The notes: a model not told the origin generated them from the letters alone. DNA of 64,000 bases from Bartonella tamiae Th239 (GCF_000278275.1 NZ_JH725147.1:1309063-1373062), one strand, 5' to 3'; positions 7,269 through 16,803 are shown, counted from the stretch's first letter. Numbers and translations: made by a program.

Positions 7269-9608
7269 ATGCCATCATTTACACCAAGTCTTGAAATGAG
7301 CCTGCATAAAGCGTTAACAATTGCGAGTGAAGCTCATCATGAATATGCTACCTTGGAACATTTATTGCTGGCTTTGATAGATGATCCTGATGCTCATGCT
7401 GTTATGGTTGCATGTCACGTTGACATTAAAAAATTGCGTAGTCGACTAAATCAATATGTTCAATCTGAGCTTGATCAGCAAATTGGTGATGATGAAGATA
7501 CAAAACCAACCACATCTTTTCAACGTGTGATTCAACGTGCAGTTATTCATGTCCAATCTGCTGGACGTGATGAAGTCTCTGGAGCAAATGTTTTAGTGGC
7601 AATCTTTGCTGAACGTGAAAGTTTCGCGGCTTATTTTCTTCAAGAACTCGGTATGACTCGCTATGATGCTGTGAGTTTCATCTCTCATGGTATGTCTTCA
7701 GACGTTTCGCAAGCCTCTCCTCTTGAGGATTTTGATGATAATTCAGATGACGGTCTTGTTTCATCGAGTAAAAATTTAAAAGCATTAGACACTTATTGTG
7801 TTAATTTGAATAAACGCGCGAGTGAGGGTAAAATTGATTTGTTGATTGGGCGTGACAAAGAAGTGTCGCGCACGATTCAAATATTATGCCGTAGAGCAAA
7901 AAATAATCCTTTACTTGTTGGTGATCCAGGTGTTGGTAAAACAGCTATTGCTGAAGGATTGGCAAAGCGCATCGTTGAACAAGATGTTCCTGAAGTTTTA
8001 AAAGGTGCCACAATATTTTCGTTGGATATGGGGGTTTTAATTGCAGGAACACGTTATCGTGGTGATTTTGAAGAACGCTTAAAAAAGGTTGTTGAAGAGC
8101 TGGAATCTTATTCTGGTGCAATTTTATTTATTGACGAAATACATACATTGATAGGTGCAGGAGCAACTTCAGGTGGCAGCATGGATGCGGCCAATCTTTT
8201 AAAGCCTGCATTATCTTCTGGCGCTATTCGTTGCATTGGCTCAACAACATATAAGGAATACCGTCAAATTTTTGAAAAAGATCGTGCTTTGGCACGACGC
8301 TTTCAAAAAATTGATGTCAATGAACCTTCATTGACAGATGCAATTGAGATTTTAAAAGGTTTGAAACCTTATTTTGAAGATTTTCATAAAATTAAATACA
8401 CAGATGAGGCGATGAAAGTCGCAGCTGAATTATCATCAAGATACATGGCGGATCGCCGTTTGCCTGATAAGGCAATTGATGTTGTTGATGAAACGGGCGC
8501 CGCACAAATGTTGTTGCCAAAAGAAAAAAGAAAGAAAACAATTGGTGCGCGCGAAATTGAAGCAACGATTGCTATGATTGCTCGTATCCCTCCCAAAGTG
8601 GTTTCACGTGATGATCGTAAAACATTGGCTAATCTTGAAAAAGAATTACAGCGTGTAGTTTATGGACAAAATAAAGCCATTGAGGCATTAACCTCGTCGA
8701 TTAAACTTGCGCGTGCTGGCTTAAGAGAACCAGATAAACCGATTGGAAGTTATCTATTTTCTGGACCGACAGGTGTTGGAAAAACTGAGGTTGCTAAGCA
8801 ACTGGCATCATCACTTGGTGTTGAACTTTTGCGTTTTGATATGTCTGAATATATGGAAAGACATACGATATCGCGTTTAATCGGTGCGCCCCCTGGCTAT
8901 GTTGGATTTGATCAAGGTGGATTGTTAACAGATGCTGTTGATCAAAATCCTCATGCTGTTGTTTTGCTTGATGAAATAGAAAAAGCACATCCTGATTTGT
9001 ACAATATTCTTTTACAAGTTATGGATCATGGTAAATTGACAGACCATAATGGTAAGCAGATAGATTTTCGTAATGTCGTATTAATTATGACGACAAATGC
9101 GGGTGCTGCTGATATGGCTAAGGCAGCTATTGGATTTGGTAAGACAGAGCGTGAAGGTGATGATATTGATGCGATCAATCGTTTGTTCACACCAGAATTT
9201 CGAAATCGCCTTGATGCTATCATACCTTTTGGGGCTTTGCCTGAAACTGTAATTTATCAAGTTGTGCAAAAATTTATTTTGCAACTTGAAGCTCAATTGG
9301 CTGATCGTGAAATTACATTTGAGCTTTCTGATCCAGCAATTAAATTGCTTGCTGAAATGGGTTATGATGCGCGCTTGGGGGCTCGACCTCTTGGGCGTGT
9401 TATTCAAGAATATATTAAAAAACCGCTTGCAGAAGAAATATTATTTGGCAAATTGCGCAATGGTGGGACTGTTCGCGTCCTTCTTAATGCTAAAGATCAT
9501 CTAAAACTTGCATTGGAAATTTTACCTGCAAATAGAGGTTCCAAATTAAGACACTCTAGAGAAAGTACAAAAAAAAAGACTAAAGGAAAAACATTGTCGG
9601 AGAGGTAA
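7269..9608 (+). CDS. clpA: ATP-dependent Clp protease ATP-binding subunit ClpA
   Basis: A 779-residue double-AAA+ unfoldase that feeds proteins into the ClpP chamber. In order: Clp N-domain repeats (1-145), first AAA+ module with Walker A GDPGVGKT (about 218) and Walker B ILFIDEIHTL (about 285), second module with GPTGVGKT (about 500) and VVLLDEIEKAHPD (about 565), then the C-terminal D2-small domain. The lack of the long coiled-coil middle domain separates ClpA from ClpB. The C-terminal 25 residues are Lys/Ser-rich. The gene ends before a strong palindrome at 9686 that separates it from the convergent HIT gene. Confidence 0.97.
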   Translation: MPSFTPSLEMSLHKALTIASEAHHEYATLEHLLLALIDDPDAHAVMVACHVDIKKLRSRLNQYVQSELDQQIGDDEDTKPTTSFQRVIQRAVIHVQSAGRDEVSGANVLVAIFAERESFAAYFLQELGMTRYDAVSFISHGMSSDVSQASPLEDFDDNSDDGLVSSSKNLKALDTYCVNLNKRASEGKIDLLIGRDKEVSRTIQILCRRAKNNPLLVGDPGVGKTAIAEGLAKRIVEQDVPEVLKGATIFSLDMGVLIAGTRYRGDFEERLKKVVEELESYSGAILFIDEIHTLIGAGATSGGSMDAANLLKPALSSGAIRCIGSTTYKEYRQIFEKDRALARRFQKIDVNEPSLTDAIEILKGLKPYFEDFHKIKYTDEAMKVAAELSSRYMADRRLPDKAIDVVDETGAAQMLLPKEKRKKTIGAREIEATIAMIARIPPKVVSRDDRKTLANLEKELQRVVYGQNKAIEALTSSIKLARAGLREPDKPIGSYLFSGPTGVGKTEVAKQLASSLGVELLRFDMSEYMERHTISRLIGAPPGYVGFDQGGLLTDAVDQNPHAVVLLDEIEKAHPDLYNILLQVMDHGKLTDHNGKQIDFRNVVLIMTTNAGAADMAKAAIGFGKTEREGDDIDAINRLFTPEFRNRLDAIIPFGALPETVIYQVVQKFILQLEAQLADREITFELSDPAIKLLAEMGYDARLGARPLGRVIQEYIKKPLAEEILFGKLRNGGTVRVLLNAKDHLKLALEILPANRGSKLRHSRESTKKKTKGKTLSER

Positions 9609-9685
9609 ATAAGAATTAAAAAGATACTGATCCCAAAATTATAACTCTATTTATACAGCTATGGTGATCTATTTTAATAAAAGCA

Positions 9686-9721
9686 TTAAGCCTATTTATG
9701 AATTTTTATAAATAGGCTTAA
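9686..9721. terminator. bidirectional terminator-like palindrome between clpA and the HIT gene
   Basis: A perfect 14-bp inverted repeat (arm TTAAGCCTATTTAT, 9686-9699, against 9708-9721) with an 8-base AT loop lies between two convergent genes. The flanks are AT-rich, but there is no long uninterrupted T run, so terminator activity is inferred from position and stem strength. Confidence 0.65.
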
Positions 9722-9799
9722 ATATTAATAGGCGTTACAGATATTTGATTCTGAGATTTGACCATAATTTTAAAAACTATGATCGTAAAAATAACAATA

Positions 9800-10222
9800 T
9801 TATAATGCCTCACGTATTTTTTGTGCAGCTTTTTCTAAATTTTCTGAAGTTTCCATTGTGTCATTATGGGCAAGCAATTTATCGCCTTCAAAGCGTGGCA
9901 TAACATGAAAGTGCAGATGAAAGACTGTTTGACCTCCTGATTTTTCATTAAATTGTAAAATGGTGATTCCTTCAGCGTTAAAGGCTTTTTTGATGGCTTT
10001 TGCAATTTTTTGAACAATCTTAATTGTTGCTTCCAATATTTGTGGATCCGCATCAAGTATATTGCGTGAAGCCTTTTTAGGTACAACCAAAGTGTGACCT
10101 GTTGTCTGAGGCATAACATCCATAAAAGCGACAACATCATCATCTTCATAAACACGTATTGAAGGAATTTCATTACGCAGTAATTTGGCAAAAATATTAT
10201 CTTGATCATAAGTTTGAGACAT
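9800..10222 (-). CDS. HIT family protein (HinT-like)
   Basis: A 140-residue histidine-triad nucleotide hydrolase, probably acting on AMP-lysine or adenosine phosphoramidates. Seen: the N-terminal NIFAKLLRNEIPSIRVYEDDDVVAFMDV block, the core with VVPKK, and the triad HLHFHVMPRF, which carries the catalytic histidine. The start MSQTYDQDN at 10222 fits the family; an in-frame extension to 10336 adds a hydrophobic leader that does not belong to the family. It lies downstream of a decayed phosphodiesterase gene and RidA on the same strand. Confidence 0.92.
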   Translation of the reverse strand: MSQTYDQDNIFAKLLRNEIPSIRVYEDDDVVAFMDVMPQTTGHTLVVPKKASRNILDADPQILEATIKIVQKIAKAIKKAFNAEGITILQFNEKSGGQTVFHLHFHVMPRFEGDKLLAHNDTMETSENLEKAAQKIREAL

Positions 10223-10274
10223 TGTTTTAGCCTGCTGTTGTTTATTAAAATCTTTTTTTACCATATTAACATAG

Positions 10275-11022
10275 TTAATCAAAAGGTGCTTTATAAACAA
10301 AAAAATATTTATTGTGACACGCAGGGTTGAAATCATAAAAAATCATCTGATCTGCAAATTCGTGTATGTCATCCCTTTGATCTTTAGCTGTTATTGGTGT
10401 AGCAAGAATTGAAAAATTAAGGTTTTATTTAGTAAACCGAACGAAGGATTGTTAATTTACGTTCTTTTATAAACAACAAATTCGATATTATGAGCAAGTA
10501 TTGAAAAATGTTCCTCAATATCTTTTCTCATTGTTCTTATAGCATAAATTCCATGAGCAAGTGTTGAGTGCGGTACATGTATTTGTTGTAAAAGATGCAT
10601 ATCTTTTGACATGATCGCAGTGTTGTTTTTATAGAGTGCTAAAAGATTGTCATGGTTAAAATAATTGCAGAATCAAGTTCTTCATTGCCTTGAAGCCTAA
10701 CCACAATAGGAACCTTTCCTGTTATAGTATCCAACAGTTGGTGCAAGGAGATTATCTGTTACTGGCCGTCTCCAAAACGTAGGGTCTGAATAGAATAAAA
10801 GAGCAAAACAATGATCCGATTTTGCTTCCATTAATCCACTCAAAGGAATTATTATAAAAAACAATGGGTATGTCATCGTGAGAGATTTGGACATCACATA
10901 AATGGGAAATCCATAAATCGCTGCAAGCTCAAATGCTTGCAACGTATTTCATAAATAGTTTTATTGTTATCATGTAGTCCACGATGCGATATGGGTTGAT
11001 TAATCAACCAATCCATTCGCAT
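10275..11022 (-). pseudogene. degraded glycerophosphodiester phosphodiesterase (GDPD) gene
   Basis: No long reading frame is open, but joining the three minus frames by eye recovers a GDPD-family protein. From the ATG at 11022: ISHRGLHDNNKTIYE (catalytic His-Arg motif), then after a lost base near 10947 TLQAFELAAIYGF, after another shift DVQISHDDIPIVF, then ISLHQLL, GKVPIVVRLQG, later AHNIEFVVY, and near the end FADQMIFYDFNP. The span of about 748 bases equals the roughly 250 codons of the intact family, so this is a full-length gene inactivated by several frameshifts and stops. It begins 3 bases after the RidA stop, as the second gene of a former operon. The intact enzyme would cleave glycerophosphodiesters to glycerol-3-phosphate. 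Confidence 0.85.
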
Positions 11023-11025
11023 GAT

Positions 11026-11487
11026 TTAAACTTCTAAGATTGCTTCAATTTCAACAGGCACATCCATAGGAAGAGAGCAAACACCAACTGCAGAGCGTGC
11101 ATGTTTTCCTGCATCACCTAAAATATTGACGAATAAATCCGATGCTCCATTCGCAACTTGTGGAATATCCGTAAAATTAGGATCCGTTGCAACAAATACG
11201 GTAATTTTTGTGACGCGTTTGATTTTATCAAGGCTACCCAAAGCGGATTTGGCTTGTGCGAGTATATTGATGGCGCATGCTTCTGCCGATTTTTTTGCTT
11301 TTTCAGCACTGACGGTTGACCCAACTTTACCAACAGCGACAGGTTTTCCTTTAGATAAAGGAATTTGTCCAGAAATAAAAAGCTGATTATTGCTGCGTAT
11401 TACAGTTACATAATTAGCTACAGGCTGTGCAGCTTCAGGAATCGTAATTTGAAATTTTTCTAAACGGCTTTCAATTGTCTCAGACAT
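11026..11487 (-). CDS. RidA family protein (YjgF/YER057c/UK114)
   Basis: A 153-residue member of the RidA superfamily, which hydrolyses reactive enamine/imine intermediates released by PLP enzymes. It belongs to the longer branch (starting SRLEKFQITIPEAAQPVANYVTV) typical of alphaproteobacteria; the core FISGQIPLSKGK and the C-terminal VCSLPMDVPVEIEAILEV are conserved. The canonical RidA arginine in a C-RV context is not present here (the equivalent region reads RSAVGVCSLP), so the exact substrate class is uncertain. AGAGAGA precedes the ATG. The decayed GDPD gene follows directly. Confidence 0.9.
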   Translation of the reverse strand: MSETIESRLEKFQITIPEAAQPVANYVTVIRSNNQLFISGQIPLSKGKPVAVGKVGSTVSAEKAKKSAEACAINILAQAKSALGSLDKIKRVTKITVFVATDPNFTDIPQVANGASDLFVNILGDAGKHARSAVGVCSLPMDVPVEIEAILEV

Positions 11488-11646
11488 TTTATCTCTCTTT
11501 TCGTTAAAAATACGTAATGATTAAGCGTGTTTATTGCGTCTTTTGTTACGAAAAAAAAGGACAAAAAGAAACATTCAAAAGAAAAATACTGGCATTATCC
11601 GCTTATATTGTGATAGTGCATGCAGAATTAAAAAAGGACAGTAAAT

Positions 11647-12492
11647 ATGAGCAGATTGATTTTAGCCCTGACATTTTGTGCTTTATCTCTCTGTTCTGTG
11701 CAGTCTAAAGACACGATCAAAATGGCGTCACATTTGGCAATTTATGATCTTCAATTGGATAGTGCCACAGAGCAATCAGGCATATCTGGTCTTACGGGGC
11801 GTATGGCTTATGCATTTCAAGATTCCGTTTGTGAAGGATATAAGACTCATTTTCGTTTTGTCACACGTATTGCTACGGATGATCTTCCTGATCGTTTAAC
11901 AGATCAGGAAGTTGAAAATTATGAAGCCTTTAACGGTCAAGAGTTTCGTTTCCAAAGTAGGACCAAAATCGATCAAGAAATAACGAATGAAACAAATGGT
12001 GTTGCGACAATTAAACATGGTAAAATGATGGTAAAACTTACCAAGCCAGAGGAATCGGAACATTATTTGCAATCAGCAGATTTCCCAACAGTACAAACAA
12101 AAGAAGTTATTCGACGCGCAAAGGCAGGTGAGCATTTTTATCAAACCACTTTGTTTGATGGATCAGAAGAAGCTGACTCTTTAACTCAAGCAACTGTTTT
12201 TATAGGGCAAAAAAAAGAACCTGTGTCTGATCATGAAAGTGATGTTTTAGGGGAACTAGGTCAAGAAGAGTATTGGCCTGTAACAATTTCTTATTTTGAT
12301 GATAAAGAACATCAAGATGGTTTACCCATTTATAGCACAAGTTTTAAACTTTATGAGAATGGTGTGACGCGTGATCTTGTGATGGATTATGGCACTTTTG
12401 TCGTAAGGGGAAAGTTGACGCGTTTTGAAATGATACGTGATAAAATACACCCCCCTCAAGATTTGCCAAAAAATAATTGTGTTAACGACTAA
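11647..12492 (+). CDS. eipB: EipB-like periplasmic cell-envelope integrity protein (DUF1849)
   Basis: A 281-residue secreted protein of the DUF1849 family. In Brucella the family member EipB is a periplasmic beta-spiral protein needed for envelope integrity. A signal peptide (LILALTFCALSLCSVQS) is followed by the ASHLAIYDLQLD start of the mature domain, the SGLTGRMAYAFQDSVCEGY block and YGTFVVRGKLTRFE near the end. The mature part has two cysteines, one in DSVCEGY and one at the extreme C-terminus (NNCVND). This matches the long-range disulfide known for the family. SD AAAGGACA precedes the ATG at 11647. It stands as a single gene before rpsB. Confidence 0.88.
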   Translation: MSRLILALTFCALSLCSVQSKDTIKMASHLAIYDLQLDSATEQSGISGLTGRMAYAFQDSVCEGYKTHFRFVTRIATDDLPDRLTDQEVENYEAFNGQEFRFQSRTKIDQEITNETNGVATIKHGKMMVKLTKPEESEHYLQSADFPTVQTKEVIRRAKAGEHFYQTTLFDGSEEADSLTQATVFIGQKKEPVSDHESDVLGELGQEEYWPVTISYFDDKEHQDGLPIYSTSFKLYENGVTRDLVMDYGTFVVRGKLTRFEMIRDKIHPPQDLPKNNCVND

Positions 12493-12635
12493 TGTTTGAA
12501 GATCATATAGATTTAACCGTCCATTCTTACTGATATATGCTCATTTGAAATAAAAAAAAGTTTGTGAACAAAATGCTTGAGTTTGCGTCTATAATCTTTT
12601 AAACAGTAATTTATTCCACACACGGAAATTGGGTG

Positions 12636-12713
12636 GTTGCGGGAGAAATCCGTAACGATCCGCCGGTGGCAGTTACATCTGCCTCTTTTTCGTGGAGGTT
12701 CAACCGGAAAGGA
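12636..12713 (+). promoter_or_regulatory. structured rpsB 5' leader, candidate S2 autoregulatory element
   Basis: A stretch clearly richer in GC than its surroundings precedes rpsB and folds well by eye. Hairpin 1: GTTGCGG (12636-12642) with CCGTAAC (12650-12656), seven pairs including one G-U. Hairpin 2: an outer stem CCGGT (12663-12667) with ACCGG (12703-12707), enclosing GGCAG (12668-12672) with CTGCC (12679-12683). The closing arm overlaps the first bases of the Shine-Dalgarno region GGAAAGGA (12706-12713), so the fold could gate translation. Autogenous S2 leaders are known in other bacteria; that this is one is inference. Confidence 0.5.
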
Positions 12714-12720
12714 CAAAACA

Positions 12721-13518
12721 ATGGCATTGCCAGATTTTTCTATGCGCCAACTTTTAGAAGCTGGTGTTCATTTTGGTCACCAAACACATCGTTGGAACCC
12801 AAAAATGGCGCCCTATATTTATGGGCAACGTAACAATATTCATATTATTGATCTTGCACAAACTGTACCACTTTTACACCAAGCGTTAAAAGTTGTGTCT
12901 GATACAGTTGCACGTGGCGGTCGCGTTTTATTTGTAGGTACCAAGCGTCAAGCTTCTGAAATTGTTGCAGATTCAGCCAATCGTTCAGCGCAATATTATG
13001 TCAATGCGCGTTGGTTGGGTGGTATGTTAACAAACTGGAAAACCATTTCTAACTCTATTCAACGTTTACGTAAAGTTGATGAAATTTTATCGGATGAAGC
13101 CGCCGGCTTCACCAAGAAGGAGCGGTTAAATCTTGATCGTGAGCGTGAAAAACTTGATCGTGCTCTTGGTGGTATTAAAGATATGGGATCTATTCCAGAT
13201 TTAATTTTTGTGATTGATACCAATAAAGAAGCTATTGCTATCCAAGAAGCAAAGCGTCTTGGCATTCCAGTGGTTGCTGTCATTGATACCAATTGTGACC
13301 CTGATAATATTGATTATCCAATTCCAGGTAATGATGATGCATCACGTGCCATTTCTCTTTATTGTGATTTAATTGCACGTGCAGCTCTTGATGGTATTGC
13401 GCGTCAGCAAGGATCAATGGGTGTGGATTTGGGTGCGCAAGCTGAAGCTCCCGTAGAACCTGTTCTTGAAATGACTGCGGAATCCCATCCTGAAGCTGTA
13501 GCTTCAGTGCAAGAATAG
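12721..13518 (+). CDS. rpsB: 30S ribosomal protein S2
   Basis: A 265-residue small-subunit protein. The start [20 protein letters not shown] at 12721 follows GGAAAGGA and matches the family; the in-frame extension to 12637 overlaps the structured leader and is not coding. Conserved blocks include [32 protein letters not shown] and [26 protein letters not shown]. The last 30 residues are an acidic, low-complexity tail. It is the first gene of the rpsB-tsf-pyrH-frr cluster. Confidence 0.98.
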   Translation: MALPDFSMRQLLEAGVHFGHQTHRWNPKMAPYIYGQRNNIHIIDLAQTVPLLHQALKVVSDTVARGGRVLFVGTKRQASEIVADSANRSAQYYVNARWLGGMLTNWKTISNSIQRLRKVDEILSDEAAGFTKKERLNLDREREKLDRALGGIKDMGSIPDLIFVIDTNKEAIAIQEAKRLGIPVVAVIDTNCDPDNIDYPIPGNDDASRAISLYCDLIARAALDGIARQQGSMGVDLGAQAEAPVEPVLEMTAESHPEAVASVQE

Positions 13519-13593
13519 AATGAAAAATGCAAAAATTAAGTTGATGCTGTTTTGAATGTGAAAGCGTCAACGAAAACGTGTAAAAGATGATTG

Positions 13594-13618
13594 GCGTGCC
13601 TAGGAATTTCCAGCACGC
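13594..13618 (+). terminator. hairpin between rpsB and tsf
   Basis: GCGTGC (13594-13599) pairs with GCACGC (13613-13618), followed by TTTCATCATTATT. A competing pairing of AAAGCGT (13561-13567) with ACGCTTT (13615-13621) uses the same downstream arm. It sits just before the tsf ribosome binding site, so it may be a partial terminator or attenuator lowering tsf relative to rpsB. Activity is not shown. Confidence 0.35.
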
Positions 13619-13649
13619 TTTCATCATTATTGAAATAAAGAGGCAAATT

Positions 13650-14573
13650 ATGAGCATTACAGCAGCACAGGTTAAAGAATTACGTGAATTATCAGGCGCT
13701 GGCATGATGGATTGCAAGGCGGCATTGGCTGAGACAGATGGTGATATGGAGGCTGCTGTCGACTGGTTACGTAAAAAAGGTATGGCTAAGGCTGATAAAA
13801 AAGCAGGTCGTACCGCAGCTGAAGGTTTGATTGGTGTTGCTTCAAACGGAAATAAAGCCGTTTTGGTTGAGATAAATTCTGAAACAGATTTTGTCGCGCG
13901 TAATGATGCCTTTCAAGAAATTGTTAAAAATGTTGCTACTGCTGCTTTAAATACAGATGGATCTTTAGAAGCTGTAGCGGCTTCGCCATACCCAGGCAGT
14001 GCTAAAAATGTTGAAGAAACCATCAAAGATGCAATTGGCACAATTGGTGAAAATATGACTTTCCGTCGCTCTGCACAATTGTCGGTCGATAAAGGTGTTG
14101 TTGCAACTTATATTCACAATGGCGTAGCAGACGGTTTGGGTAAACTTGGTGTTATTGTAGGTATTGAAACCGACGGTGATAAAGATGCAGCTTCTGCTTT
14201 TGCGCGCCAAGTTGCTATGCATGTTGCAGCAACAAATCCATTAGCATTAACAGCTGAAGAGGTTGATTCTGATGCTGTTGAGCGTGAGAAAGCTATTTTT
14301 TCTGATCAAGCGCGCCAATCTGGAAAGCCTGAAAATATTATTGAAAAAATGGTTGAAGGTCGCATGCGCAAATTTTATGAAGAAGTTGTTTTGCTTTCCC
14401 AAGCATTTGTGATGAATCCTGACTTTACTGTTGAATCCGCATTAAAAGATGCTGAAAAATCTATAGGCGCGCCAGCGAAACTTATTGGCTTTGTTCGCTT
14501 TGCATTGGGCGAGGGGGTCGAAAAGGAAGAAACAGATTTTGCAGCTGAAGTTGCAGCGGCCGTAAAAGGCTAA
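13650..14573 (+). CDS. tsf: translation elongation factor Ts
   Basis: A 307-residue guanine-nucleotide exchange factor for EF-Tu. The start [23 protein letters not shown] at 13650 follows AGAGGCAAA and is the standard N-terminal UBA-like domain. Then come the [11 protein letters not shown] block and the core signature [13 protein letters not shown], which contacts EF-Tu, followed by two subdomains ending in [11 protein letters not shown]. An upstream in-frame start at 13587 lies in the intergenic hairpin and is rejected. Confidence 0.98.
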   Translation: MSITAAQVKELRELSGAGMMDCKAALAETDGDMEAAVDWLRKKGMAKADKKAGRTAAEGLIGVASNGNKAVLVEINSETDFVARNDAFQEIVKNVATAALNTDGSLEAVAASPYPGSAKNVEETIKDAIGTIGENMTFRRSAQLSVDKGVVATYIHNGVADGLGKLGVIVGIETDGDKDAASAFARQVAMHVAATNPLALTAEEVDSDAVEREKAIFSDQARQSGKPENIIEKMVEGRMRKFYEEVVLLSQAFVMNPDFTVESALKDAEKSIGAPAKLIGFVRFALGEGVEKEETDFAAEVAAAVKG

Positions 14574-14650
14574 AAATTATAAATTTATTCATTCATTATA
14601 GACCAGTTTTATCTTGCATATGTGGATGATTGAAAAAAAATCTTCTTTAA

Positions 14651-14682
14651 GAAGGGCATCGCGTGACAATGCGGTGCCCTTC
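14651..14682. terminator. strong hairpin between tsf and pyrH
   Basis: A 12-bp stem GAAGGGCATCGC (14651-14662) with GCGGTGCCCTTC (14671-14682), one G-U pair, 8-base loop. On the plus strand no T run follows, but a run of A precedes it, so it looks like a good intrinsic terminator only if read on the minus strand. On the plus strand it may be a processing site, a 3'-end stabiliser for tsf mRNA or a partial terminator. Confidence 0.55.
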
Positions 14683-14724
14683 GTGTATCGAATGCAAAAG
14701 TATTTTTGCTTTTGGAGATGATTG

Positions 14725-15444
14725 ATGAATAAAACCCCACGATACAAACGTATTTTATTAAAAGCGTCTGGTGAAGCGCTTATGGGGGAGCAGAGTTTTG
14801 GTATTGACGTTTCAGTTGTAGATCGTATTGCAAGCGATATCGCTGAAGCTCGTGCCTTGGGTATTGAAGTTGGTGTTGTTATTGGTGGAGGAAATATTTT
14901 TCGCGGTGTTGCTGTGGCTTCTCACGGTGGTGATCGTGTAACAGGTGATCATATGGGCATGCTCGCGACAGCAATTAATTCTCTTGCTTTGCGTACGTCT
15001 CTTACCAAACTGGGTGTTGATGTGGTCGTACTATCCGCCATCGCAATGCCACAAATTAGTGAAAGTTTTTCACAACGTAAGGCGATTGGTTATATGAACC
15101 AAGGAAAAGTTGTTATTTTTGCAGGCGGTACTGGAAACCCTTTTTTTACAACTGATTCGGCAGCAGCATTGCGTGCGGCTGAAATTGATGCAGATGCGTT
15201 GTTTAAAGGAACGCAAGTTGATGGGATTTACTCTGCAGATCCCAAAAAGGATCCTGAGGCACAGCGCTTTGATCAATTGACACATGAAGAAGTTCTGCAA
15301 CGCGGTCTTTCTGTTATGGATACAACTGCTGTTGCGTTAGCACGTGAAAATAATATTCCAATTATTGTTTATTCTATCCATGAAAAAGGTGGATTAATGA
15401 ATGTCATAAAGGGCACGGGACGTTTCACAGTTGTCTCAGAATAA
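14725..15444 (+). CDS. pyrH: uridylate kinase (UMP kinase)
   Basis: A 239-residue hexameric UMP kinase making UDP for pyrimidine nucleotides and, through UTP, for UDP-sugars. Motifs: KRILLKASGEAL at the N-terminus, IGGGNIFRG, GDRVTGDHMGMLAT, FAGGTGNPFFTTD and DGIYSADPKKDP, all typical of the amino acid kinase fold. I chose the ATG at 14725 behind TGGAGATGA; a TTG sits one codon earlier. It is followed closely by frr. Confidence 0.98.
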   Translation: MNKTPRYKRILLKASGEALMGEQSFGIDVSVVDRIASDIAEARALGIEVGVVIGGGNIFRGVAVASHGGDRVTGDHMGMLATAINSLALRTSLTKLGVDVVVLSAIAMPQISESFSQRKAIGYMNQGKVVIFAGGTGNPFFTTDSAAALRAAEIDADALFKGTQVDGIYSADPKKDPEAQRFDQLTHEEVLQRGLSVMDTTAVALARENNIPIIVYSIHEKGGLMNVIKGTGRFTVVSE

Positions 15445-15482
15445 AATAAGTCATAATAAAGGTTTTAAGAGGAGTTTCCAGC

Positions 15483-16043
15483 ATGAGTGAGGTTAAAAAC
15501 ATTGATGACCTTAAGCGTCGTATGGATGGTGCAATATCATCTTTTAAACATGAATTAACAGGTTTGCGGACGGGGAGGGCTTCTGCAAGTTTGTTGGAAC
15601 CGCTGATAGTTGAGGCTTATGGCTCTGTCGTTCCAATCAACCAAGTTGCTAACATATCGGTTCCAGAAGCACGTATGTTGTCTGTGTCTGTTTGGGATAA
15701 ATCGATGGTAGGTGCAGTTGAAAAAGCCATTCGTGAAGCTGGATTAGGATTAAATCCAATTACCGATGGGACGAATTTACGTGTTCCACTGCCAGAGCTT
15801 AATGAAGAGAGGCGTAAGGAACTGGTAAAAATCGCGCATCAATATGCTGAACAGGCGAAGGTCGCGGTACGCCATGTTCGTCGTGATGGAATGGACGTAC
15901 TAAAAAAAGCTGAAAAAGAAAGTGAAATCAGTCAAGATGAAAGCCGCAGCATATCTGAAAAGATACAAAAGTTGACTGATGATACGATTGTTGAAATCGA
16001 TAAAGTATTAGCAGTCAAAGAAACTGAAATTATGCAAGTTTAA
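15483..16043 (+). CDS. frr: ribosome recycling factor
   Basis: A 186-residue factor that with EF-G splits post-termination ribosomes. The normal length and conserved blocks are present: [38 protein letters not shown], the hinge [19 protein letters not shown] and the helical C-terminus. SD AAGAGGAG lies upstream of the ATG. Located between pyrH and uppS in the standard alphaproteobacterial order. Confidence 0.98.
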   Translation: MSEVKNIDDLKRRMDGAISSFKHELTGLRTGRASASLLEPLIVEAYGSVVPINQVANISVPEARMLSVSVWDKSMVGAVEKAIREAGLGLNPITDGTNLRVPLPELNEERRKELVKIAHQYAEQAKVAVRHVRRDGMDVLKKAEKESEISQDESRSISEKIQKLTDDTIVEIDKVLAVKETEIMQV

Positions 16044-16071
16044 ATCGTAAAGTTAAGCGAGGTTTCATTTC

Positions 16072-16803
16072 ATGTCTTGTCCACGCCATGTTGCTATAAT
16101 TATGGATGGAAATGGACGTTGGGCGCGTGCGCGTGCTCTGCCTCGTTATGCAGGTCATAAAGCTGGTGTGAAAGCGCTTCATAAAATTGTTAGACATTCA
16201 GCCCATATTGGTTTGGAATGGCTTACGCTTTATGCTTTTTCTTCCGAAAATTGGTCTCGTCCAGTTGATGAAGTCAACTCTCTCATATCCTTGTTAAAAT
16301 TATTTATTAAACAGGATTTGGCAGAGTTGCATTCCAATAACGTTCGCATTCATATTATTGGCAGTCGAGAAAATATGCCTCATGATATTATGTTATTGCT
16401 GCAAAAAGCTGAAACAATGACTGAGGATAATACCGGTCTTAAGCTTGTTATTGCCTTTAATTACGGTGGGCGTGATGAGTTGGTTCGTGCTGTAAAAAGG
16501 ATTGCTACGTCTATTCAGTCTGGACAGATTGAAATTGATCAAATTTCTGAAAAAACAATTGCACAAAATCTTGATATTGTTCCTATGCCAGATCCTGATC
16601 TTATCATTCGAACAAGTGGCGAACAACGTTTGTCTAATTTTTTGTCGTGGCAGTCTGCTTATAGTGAATTATACTTTTCACCTTGCTTATGGCCAGATTT
16701 CAATGAAACAGCATTTGATTTAGCATTGTCTTGCTATGCTTCACGCGAGCGCAGATTTGGTGGATTATTAAATTCTGTTATTAAAAAAGAAGCTGTAAAA
16801 TAA
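16072..16803 (+). CDS. uppS: undecaprenyl diphosphate synthase (cis-prenyltransferase)
   Basis: A 243-residue enzyme that elongates farnesyl diphosphate with isopentenyl units to C55 undecaprenyl diphosphate, the lipid carrier for peptidoglycan and O-antigen. Motifs: HVAIIMDGNGRWARAR with the catalytic Asp, YAFSSENWSRP, NYGGRDELV, and DLIIRTSGEQRLSNFLSWQSAYSELYF. It is cytoplasmic and membrane-associated. It precedes cdsA by 24 bases with an AAAGGAG between. Confidence 0.97.
   Translation: MSCPRHVAIIMDGNGRWARARALPRYAGHKAGVKALHKIVRHSAHIGLEWLTLYAFSSENWSRPVDEVNSLISLLKLFIKQDLAELHSNNVRIHIIGSRENMPHDIMLLLQKAETMTEDNTGLKLVIAFNYGGRDELVRAVKRIATSIQSGQIEIDQISEKTIAQNLDIVPMPDPDLIIRTSGEQRLSNFLSWQSAYSELYFSPCLWPDFNETAFDLALSCYASRERRFGGLLNSVIKKEAVK

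Noticed and set aside
9026-9504. Several open frames on both strands inside clpA
   Set aside because: They are shadows of the clpA frame with no start signals or family similarity.
11517-11708. Short plus-strand frame before eipB
   Set aside because: It overlaps the eipB signal peptide in another frame, has no ribosome binding site and no recognisable content.
12637-12720. N-terminal extension of S2
   Set aside because: It overlaps the structured leader; the family start and Shine-Dalgarno place the start at 12721.
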